NCBI GenBank assembly: GCA_963556195.1
Contig: OY744520.1
Coordinates: 1,846,001 to 1,910,000, forward strand
Origin: Sepiola atlantica
Taxonomy: Eukaryota; Mollusca; Cephalopoda; Sepiida; Sepiolidae
DNA length: 64,000 nt
Reading direction: 5' to 3'
Numbering within the stretch: the first letter of the stretch is position 1; every line of letters starts with the position of its first letter. The translations under genes were made by a program, and so were the position numbers. Below the pieces are notes generated by a model. That model was not told the origin of the DNA, did not search any database, and saw only the letters and a program-made list of their open reading frames with translations. Shown here one piece after another: positions 56,938 through 64,000 of the stretch.

Positions 56938-59685
56938 TTATTCGTAGGGAACAAAATCATCCCATCGACCTGGCCTCCTGCGGGTTCTTTGAGGGCGTCT
57001 TGGTTGTTCGTGCCCGACATCCATTTCTAATCTAGGCTCCTCGGGACCTGACGACGTTTCGGGACTGTCTTGTGTGGCTGGTTTAGGGCTAAAATATCTT
57101 GCTCCAAATCGCTCTCGTTTTCTACGGCGCTTCGGTCGCTTGGTGTCTGAAGATTGAGTATCTGTCTCAGATATTGGGTGAAACCGCTTTCGTGGTACCC
57201 ATCTGTCGTCCGAACTAGAGTCAGAGACGACTCTGTTAGTATATTCAGATTCGTTTTGTTGGGACTCTGAACTTGACGTATCTGGCACACGATCACCTAA
57301 GAGGGTCGGACTTGTTCCACGAACCGGAGCTCTATATCCATCTGAAGCAGTTCTACGTTCATATACATTTCCTGCTGGGGCTAGATCCCTTAAGGAGACA
57401 GTAGATTGCCTTCCTTCTGAATTTCTGACCAGTGCATACTGAGGGTTCGCTTCGATTAATTGTACCTCGCTTACCAATGGGTCATGTTTACTATGACGAA
57501 CATGACGTTTTAATAAAACTGTGCCAGGTTGTGCAAGCCACGAGGGAAGTGATGTGCCTGCTGAGCTTCGTCGTGGGAACGAGAAGAATCTCTCATGTGG
57601 GGTAGCGTTTGTCGCTGTACATAATAGAGTCCTAATAGCGTATAAGGCCATGGGGATGAGACTTTCCCAATCGGAGATCGGACTATTGCGATTTGCTGCC
57701 GCCAACTGTACTGTCTTCCATATTATACCATTGTATCTTTCGCACTGTCCGTTTCCTTGAGGATTGTGAGGAGTTGTTCTACTTACAGCTACTCTTCGTT
57801 CATGCAGAAACTGCTTGAGTTCGTCCGACATAAAAGCAGACCCACGATCTGAATGTATATATGCAGGCACTCCAAAAACGGCAAAAATGGAGCAGAGGCC
57901 TTGAATTACTGTTGCAGCCGTTACGTCTGGGCAGGGGATGACGAACGGAAATCTTGAGTACTCGTCTATTATTGTGAGCATGTATTTATTTTTAGTTTTA
58001 GAGGGTAAAGGGCCCTTAAAATCCAGGTTAAGTCTTTCAAAAGGCTGTGTGGCCTTAATGAGTGTTGCTGGAGGAGGTTTGTAGAACCTGGGCTTATTTT
58101 CTGGCTTGATAGGTACCTGATGGTAGGCACTTCTGAGATCTAAAGTACTGAAAGTGTGATATTTTGCAATATTAGAAATCATTTCGTCAATACGAGGCAG
58201 TGGATAGGCATCGAGTAATGTGTATCTGTTGATGGTCTGGGAATAGTCAATGACCATCCTTTTCTTGTGATTTTCAGTGGCTGTTACGAGGACCTGTGCT
58301 CGCCATGGAGATTCACTTGGCTCTATAATTCCTTCCTTAAGTAGTTTTGTTACTTCTGCTGCTATGAACTGTTTGTCCGTTTCTGAATAGCGTCTTGATT
58401 TTATTGCTATTGGTTTGCAGTCAGGAGTTAAGTTTGTAAAAAGTGACGGGTGCCGCACTTTGACAGCTGCTAGTCCACATACGCTTAGGACTGGCTTGGG
58501 GCCACCAAAAGGAATTTCAACGCATGAATGTTGTTTTAGAAAATTGTGACCCAAAATCACTTCGCAGCAGAGGTTTTTCATTACTGATAATTTGATCCCT
58601 TGATAGGAGTTTCCTTTTAGTTTCAGGTTAACCATGCAATATCCAATTACATGGGACGATAAAGATGAATTTGCCATTGATATTTGGTTGGAACAAGGAA
58701 ATATTTCCCATTTATTTGCTTTTACAATACTGGCATTAATAAAACTTTCGGAACTGCCTGTATCAATAAGCGCATGAATAGTCAATCCATTGATTTTTAC
58801 CCTCACGATTGTTTTTGAGAGGCAGCCGGGGAATGCAGCTGATATTGTAATTGGTGCTACAGTAGCAAGAGTAGCCGAACGTTTTTTTTGAGAAGCTGAC
58901 CGGCAAACTTTCGAAAAATGTCCCTGCTTATCACACTTGTGGCATCTAACATCTCGAGCCGGGCAGGACGAACGAGCATGTATACGAAGGCCACAAAAGT
59001 AGCATGTGGATCCAGCTGAGGCGGCAGTGATAAGTTGTTCGTGATCGTTAGAAAGGGGGGTGGCAGCATCTTGGACAATGGAAGAATTTTGAACATGCAG
59101 AGGAGGGGCTACGATAGCAGCTCCCAAAATATCGGGTTGTAAATAGAAGACAGACTGCTTCTGTGCCATGTCCAACGTTAGAGCTTGTTCATAAGCTGTT
59201 GGTAAGTCTAGGTTTTTATTCTCTAGTAGTCTTTGTCTTATTTGGTTGGACTGTATTCCATTAATAAATGCGTCCCTGATAAAAACATCTCTCGCTTGGT
59301 TCGCAGTTAAGGCTGTAAATTCACACTCGCGACTTAACGTCTTTAGAATCTGAAGGTATTGTTCAAGGCTTTCTTCTGGTTGTTGACGCCGGGTAGCAAG
59401 TAAATGTCTAGCAAAAATAGTATTTTTTTTCTTGACAAACATGGCTTCTAAAATGTCCACCGCAGTTTCATAATTTTCACATTCAGATAAATTTCTATAA
59501 ATAGCAGTAGAGACATGATGTAAAAGAAGGGTATATTTCTCAGTACCTGTTAAAGCCGCGTTTGAAGATAACTGTAGAGCTGTAAGGAATCCTTCGAACA
59601 TTTTTCTCCAATGCCGCCATTTGTCAGTAGATTCCGAGTCGGCCGTATCAAGGTCTAGACGATCGGGTTTCAAGTAACGTTCCAT
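56938..59685 (-). CDS. Ty3/gypsy gag-pol polyprotein with RT/RNase H deleted in frame
   Basis: 915 codons, no stops. Gag region with two CCHC knuckles (Cys228-Cys231-His236-Cys241; Cys248-Cys251-His256-Cys261). Aspartic protease 'LIDTGSSESF' (Asp308). RT N-terminal half through 'FSTLDLRSAYHQV' (Asp516). At about residue 532 the sequence jumps to 'PPPATLIKATQPFERLNLDF', the integrase core, with Asp555, Asp613 ('HSDRGSAF') and Glu649 ('GQCERYNG'); 35 residues separate the last two. Most of RT including YVDD, all RNase H and the integrase zinc finger are absent, several hundred residues, yet the frame is kept. The tail is Ser/Arg-rich. It could make particles and integrase but cannot reverse transcribe alone. 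Confidence 0.9.
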   Translation of the reverse strand: MERYLKPDRLDLDTADSESTDKWRHWRKMFEGFLTALQLSSNAALTGTEKYTLLLHHVSTAIYRNLSECENYETAVDILEAMFVKKKNTIFARHLLATRRQQPEESLEQYLQILKTLSRECEFTALTANQARDVFIRDAFINGIQSNQIRQRLLENKNLDLPTAYEQALTLDMAQKQSVFYLQPDILGAAIVAPPLHVQNSSIVQDAATPLSNDHEQLITAASAGSTCYFCGLRIHARSSCPARDVRCHKCDKQGHFSKVCRSASQKKRSATLATVAPITISAAFPGCLSKTIVRVKINGLTIHALIDTGSSESFINASIVKANKWEIFPCSNQISMANSSLSSHVIGYCMVNLKLKGNSYQGIKLSVMKNLCCEVILGHNFLKQHSCVEIPFGGPKPVLSVCGLAAVKVRHPSLFTNLTPDCKPIAIKSRRYSETDKQFIAAEVTKLLKEGIIEPSESPWRAQVLVTATENHKKRMVIDYSQTINRYTLLDAYPLPRIDEMISNIAKYHTFSTLDLRSAYHQVPIKPENKPRFYKPPPATLIKATQPFERLNLDFKGPLPSKTKNKYMLTIIDEYSRFPFVIPCPDVTAATVIQGLCSIFAVFGVPAYIHSDRGSAFMSDELKQFLHERRVAVSRTTPHNPQGNGQCERYNGIIWKTVQLAAANRNSPISDWESLIPMALYAIRTLLCTATNATPHERFFSFPRRSSAGTSLPSWLAQPGTVLLKRHVRHSKHDPLVSEVQLIEANPQYALVRNSEGRQSTVSLRDLAPAGNVYERRTASDGYRAPVRGTSPTLLGDRVPDTSSSESQQNESEYTNRVVSDSSSDDRWVPRKRFHPISETDTQSSDTKRPKRRRKRERFGARYFSPKPATQDSPETSSGPEEPRLEMDVGHEQPRRPQRTRRRPGRWDDFVPYE

Positions 59686-59689
59686 AACG

Positions 59690-59703
59690 AATGGTTAAAT
59701 AAA
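59690..59703 (-). promoter_or_regulatory. candidate self-priming primer-binding site
   Basis: TTTATTTAACCATT on the minus strand, one base after the LTR end, where a primer-binding site belongs. It is the exact complement of AATGGTTAAATAAA inside the LTR (59759-59746 and 50669-50656). It does not begin with TGG, as tRNA-primed sites do. Tf1/sushi elements prime from their own RNA 5' end in this way. Confidence 0.5.
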
Positions 59704-59704
59704 T

Positions 59705-59775
59705 TGTAATAAAAACTGGACGCCGAATATAACTTAAGGATAAGCTTTATTTAACCATTTGTTGCTTAGCTAGAC
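59705..59775 (-). mobile_element. LTR, R-U5 part (5' LTR)
   Basis: Same sequence and layout as 50615-50685, including the AATAAA and the LINE target-site copy (59758-59775). Confidence 0.65.
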
Positions 59776-60198
59776 TATATTTATTTGTAAAAAAATACAA
59801 AATTTGGCACAAGGCCTACAAGGGGGTGGGGAAAATGTTGACCTAACTAACATTTTTAACTTAACTAGTCACAATCACCAAAACAAATTTACTCCATGAT
59901 ATACCTACTTAAAACCCAAAAATGACAATATATACATGGAATTGGGAGTGGGGGAACAAGAATGATATATATATATACAATGAAAAAATAAATAAAATTA
60001 AGTGTTAGTATAAGAACCTCCCACTAAAGAAATGTGGCCGATAAGTAGTTTTGCCAGTCGAAAAAAGGCGATGCAGGTCACGAAAGTTTTATTCTCACAC
60101 CTCCTTCGAAAATTACGAAAGGAGACCTGCATCTCTGACAAAACAACAGATCAGTCACCTAATAGGGGTCGGGAATGGGAATTAGAAAATAAAAGTCG

Positions 60199-60242
<44 letters not shown>

Positions 60243-60392
60243 GGAGAGGACGAAAAAAAAAGGGGGGCCTATGACAACTTACATACCGCTAGCTAAGCTA
60301 AAAAAGGGGAAGAAAAACAAAACATAACCTAATCTTGCCTAACCGGGTCAAATAAAAGGGTCAGTGTTCGGTTCGGCCACCCAATATTCTGT

Positions 60393-63300
60393 CTAAGGCA
60401 CGTCCAAGTACCACTCAAAATTAGCTCCATTCAAACGACACAAACGTGCAACTTTCACCCACCTTTTGTTGAAATCTGCCGGGGGGAGTTTCACCTTCTC
60501 CAGCCTGACACGCATTTTCAAGCGAGACTGGAAAATGAGGACAAGCTGGGGAGCAGTGAAGGTCTCTTCCCCGTAGACTTCCTTCTGTCGTGTCGACCAA
60601 ATCACTCCTCTCATGACTGCTAGTAAGCAAAGAAACACATAATGCTCCTCCCACTTCATGCTTGGTGCCCAATTGCAGCATGTCGAAAAAGACTCCAAAA
60701 CGAAGAACTGTCCGTTCAACATGCGAACCGTGTAGCCTTCAACTAACTCACACAGCGGGCGAACGATGGGGCAATGAAAGAAAACATGACTGGTCGTTTC
60801 CTCCCAGTCGCCGCATCGAACACAACTTGGTGTCTCTAATAATCCCGCTGCGTAAAGCTTTTTGCCGACCCAGAGTGCATTTCGTATTATCAGCCAGGTG
60901 AGTGATGCCTCGTAATTATCGAAGCATTTCAACCCAGGCGCCCAAGGCCAGATCAAGCGAAGTTCTCCCTTCGTAAGACCGAGCTCCTCAGTAATATCGT
61001 CACGAACAGATCCCCTCACCATAACCCGATATAGTGCTTTACGAGACAACACTCGGGTGTCAGAGAGGCTTTCTGACACCCTTAGAAGGTACTTCAAGGA
61101 CTGTCGACACTCGCGATAAAAGGAGCACTCGCGTCGAGGTAAACGAAATGCCTCACCCCCATGCAAGTGCACACTTTTCAAAGCCGGAAAGGCTTTCTTG
61201 GTGTCTTCCTTCCAGAATTCACCGTTTCCCTCACAAGGTGTACACATTCGGTCTAGGTAGTGTAAGCGAAGCGTATATTGACGAATCTCAACGCTTGGCA
61301 TACCTAGACCGCCTTCAGACGGATGCAAGTAGCAGATCTCCCGGCGAACCATGGGCTGCTTTCCGCGCCACAAAAACGCGAAAAGAGCCTTCACTAGTTC
61401 AACTAGTGAGATCGCCGGCAGAGGGAGCACAGAAAGACGGTAGAGGATGAGAGGATAAATGTGAGAATTACACACCTCCGCTCTTCCTTTTAAAGTAAGA
61501 TTTCTCAAAGACCACAGACGGGCTGCAGCCTTAACCGCTTTCAACACTTCCGACCAATTTTTCTCCAACTGGAGATCAGGACCAAACCAGACGCCGAGTA
61601 TCTTGCAAGGCCCATCCGTCCAGCCAAAGGGCCCCTGAAGGGGAACACCCCTCCAGGCACCAATGCGTAAGCCAACAGACTTATCGCAGTTGATTTTGGC
61701 CCCTGTCACTTGTTCATACCGTCTTATTTCCATGTCGACGACCCTAATCTCAGCACTGCTCGTTACAAGCACAGTGACGTCGTCGGCATAGGCGGAGTAC
61801 TTAATCATGGGGCAAGCACCAGACAAAGTAATCCCACGAAGGACCGGATTCACCCTAAGCCTGCGAAGGAAAGGCTCCAACGCAAGCACATAAAGCATCG
61901 GTGAAAGCGGACATCCCTGACGAATAGATCTGGACAAATCGAAAGGCTTTGACCTTATTCCATTCACTTCAACCAACGCACCGGGGTTTGCATAAAAGAG
62001 GCGAATCCAGGAGCGGAAATGGGGACCAAATCCAGCCGAAGACAAGACAGCCTCCAAGTAACGATGATCGACCCTATCGAATGCTTTGGACTGATCTAAA
62101 TTGATCAGCGCGGCCTCAGTGTCGACTTTCTCTATGATCAAGCGTATCATGTGCAAATTATCTTGAATAGTCCGGCCCTTAACAGAACAAGTCTGTTCGG
62201 GACTTATTAGACGAAACAAGACAACCTGCAGACGATTAGCCAAGATCTTGGCCAAAATCTTTAACTCTGTATTTTACATTGTTAAGGGCCGGAAATTACC
62301 TATACCATCCCCACCACTCTTGTCCTTGCGGAGCAATTTGATGATACCCCTGGTAAAGTACTGGGGGATAGACCCGTTCCTAAACCAGGAGTTAAACAAC
62401 ACAGCCAGCAGGGGGACAAAAATGGGCGACAACCTCAAATACAGTTCGTAAGGCAGACCATCGATACCCGGAGACTTATCAAGGCCAACCTGCCTTAAGG
62501 CCTCCAGGACTTCATCCTCATTTATACACCCTTCGCACCTAGCTGCTTCGGTCGCCTCGAGACGAGAAAAGTCAGCTAAATAGGCGTCGAACTGAGCCAT
62601 TGTCAGACCGGGCTCCTTGGTAAAAAGATCCTGAAAATAAGAGCGAAAACCCTCCAAAATCCCGTCGTTTGTAGTCACGAGACGCCCATCCGATAATGTG
62701 ACACTGGCGATGTGTCGATCAGTAGACCGTCGACGTTCCTCCGCACGCAGTGACGCGGCCATGTTTGTCGCCTCGTGCGGCACTCTTTTTAACCTAGACC
62801 TAACTATCAATCCCTGATCTGCCTTGTTATCCAAGGAGTTCAGTTCCGTTTTAGCTACAGTAAAGGTAACGCTATCCCCCGCCTCCGCCGCACGACTTAA
62901 ACTAGTTTCTAGTGCCACTTTCGTTGCCCTAGATCTAAGGTTGAGTCGACGACTATAATCGGCAACGAAGGACCTAATAACGTTCTTAAGGTGGCCCCAC
63001 CACTTATTCCCAATGATAGCACCCGTCAATTCCCTCTGTAATGTTAGTAAAAGCTGTTCCCGGAAGTCCTTCAAATCGAACAACGATGTGTTGAACTTCC
63101 AGTAACCAGCCAATCTAGGCTTAGGACTATCTAAGTTTACCCGCACCCGGACAAGCCTATGATCCGAGTAAACTATATTATGAAAACTTGGACAATCTAA
63201 AAGCCCTAAATCGACTCTCCTAATTAAGAACCGATCAAGGTAACTCGAAAGTTGCCCTAAATCGGAGCCGCGACTAGCAGTCCAAGTCCATACTACTTCA

Positions 63301-63899
63301 CGGGGTTTCTCATTTCGGAATTTATCGACAAGATCGAACTTATCGATAAAGTCCCGAAATGCCTTAGCATCCCCGTTGCTGTTAGTTCCCCTAGGTTTTC
63401 CCAAGCGATCTAAATCGGGATCCAAGACCGCGTTCCAGTCTCCCGCTAGAATTATCCGACGCGACGTATCCATAAAGGGCTCGATCCGCCGAAAAAAAGG
63501 AACCCGCTCAGAACTGGCGTTGGGCGCATAAACCCCAATAAGCCGAAAAGCCACATCCTTTACGGTAACATCAAGAACGCACAGCCTTCCCTCAGGATCT
63601 GCATAGATTGGGTCACACGTCGCATTCAGTGTGCGCTTAACTAGCCAGGAAACCCCTCTTGAGTGAGTATCAAAGTACGCTGAATAGAGCTGAAAGTCTC
63701 TAGTCAGCGCACCCTGATAATCACTGGGAATAAAGTGGGTCTCCTGCAAACAACATACATCCACGCCGAGTCGCTGAAGGTCACGTACTACTCGAAGTTT
63801 ACGAGCGGTGTCCCTCAACCCTCGGCCATTTAGGCTTGCTAATCTGAGTGCCATTCTAGTGCTCTTAGAGTTGGGAACCCGAAACGAACATTGATGCAT
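60393..63899 (-). pseudogene. LINE ORF2, copy 2, one nonsense mutation
   Basis: Same 3507-nt length as copy 1 and no frameshift. A single T/A change turns Leu542 (TTA) into TAA at 62276-62274, inside the RT 'PLTMLNTE' motif. This leaves an N-terminal 541-residue endonuclease part and an open RT remainder from 62255. All other catalytic motifs, including YADD and the endonuclease residues, are unchanged. A handful of other substitutions separate it from copy 1. Confidence 0.93.
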
Positions 63900-64000
63900 T
63901 TAAGACACCGACAGATGAACCCAGAGAACCTTGTCCCAATTCATTTGAGACGAGACCGTCCGGGGCCACACCGCCAATGTCTAAGGGGAAAGTTAGTTTT
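63865..64000 (-). CDS. LINE ORF1, copy 2, C-terminal end only
   Basis: The last 45 codons of ORF1 up to the stop at 63865, matching the end of copy 1 ('GSLGSSVGVLNASMF'). The rest lies outside the window. Confidence 0.85.
   Translation of the reverse strand, partial: KLTFPLDIGGVAPDGLVSNELGQGSLGSSVGVLNASMFVSGSQL

Larger units (their letters stand above)
50615..64000 (-). mobile_element. composite Ty3/gypsy-like LTR element with a Tx1-like LINE in each LTR
   Basis: Minus-strand order: right LTR (LINE copy 2, beyond 64000 to 59705), primer-site region, gag-pol (59685-56938), polypurine tract, left LTR (56918 to 50615) holding LINE copy 1. LTR ends are TGTAGTAAC at 56918 and ATTACA at 59705 and 50615. 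The LTR without LINE is about 169 bp. From 50615 to 54916 and 59705 to 64000 the two ends differ by roughly twenty substitutions and small indels, about 99.5% identity by eye. The 5' boundary of the right LTR is outside the window, so the element as a whole is inferred. Confidence 0.65.
59776..64000 (-). mobile_element. Tx1-like LINE, copy 2, truncated by the window edge
   Basis: Near-identical to copy 1 from its 3' end through ORF2 and into ORF1, inserted at the same LTR position. It continues past 64000. Confidence 0.8.

Noticed and set aside
59714..59735. TGGACGCCGAATATAAC resembling a gypsy tRNA primer site
   Set aside because: It lies on the plus strand and inside the LTR, while the element is on the minus strand; wrong position and orientation for priming.

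Overview
The window is repeat-dominated animal DNA: AT-rich, packed with (TA)n, (GA)n, (CA)n and (TTA)n microsatellites and with remnants of many retroelement and DNA-transposon families. The mix (Penelope-like elements, several non-LTR LINE clades, mariner/Tc elements, tRNA-derived SINE bodies, very long TA tracts) suggests an invertebrate and most resembles a cephalopod mollusc such as an octopus. That assignment is inference from repeat content only. No complete host gene is recognised. The only host-gene-like signal is a candidate promoter with a seven-codon first exon ending in a splice donor (22872-23168). Families labelled A to F below were defined within this window.

Layout. 1-6150: microsatellites, a dispersed repeat (family B) and a TIR repeat with 118-bp tandem units (family A). 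6150-12000: two decayed LINEs of one clade (6150-8000 minus; 10560-11520 plus), a long-TIR repeat carrying a tRNA-like SINE body (family E), and a 5S rRNA-like fragment. 12150-22500: more repeats, two Penelope-like (PLE) C-terminal fragments with GIY-YIG endonuclease (15981-16620 and 18545-19010, minus), an RT fragment and many TA tracts. 22870-30230: the candidate promoter/exon, a mariner fragment, a SINE body and direct repeats. 30230-34810: a decayed LINE, a second partial copy and a third PLE fragment. 34810-50614: a mariner-type transposon inserted in a TA tract (36517-37843), a second mariner fragment, a perfect 81-bp inverted repeat, and repeats.

50615-64000 is the most notable region and lies on the minus strand. 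A Ty3/gypsy-type gag-pol ORF (56938-59685) keeps gag, protease and integrase but has lost most of RT and all of RNase H through an in-frame deletion. It is flanked by LTR sequence, and at each end an almost identical Tx1-like LINE sits at the same place inside the LTR. The left LINE copy has intact ORF1 and ORF2; the right copy has one nonsense mutation and runs off the window. The simplest reading is that a LINE inserted into the U3 of one LTR and was then copied into both LTRs during reverse transcription. Downstream of the LTR there is no evident tRNA primer site, but there is a 14-nt perfect complement to a stretch inside the LTR, as expected for self-priming.

A second theme is a hammerhead-ribozyme-like core (CTGANGA, stem, GAAA) found at about ten places in different repeats. 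In every case a TA-rich tract lies on its 3' side. The best copy (15118-15145) lies 3' of a PLE endonuclease fragment.
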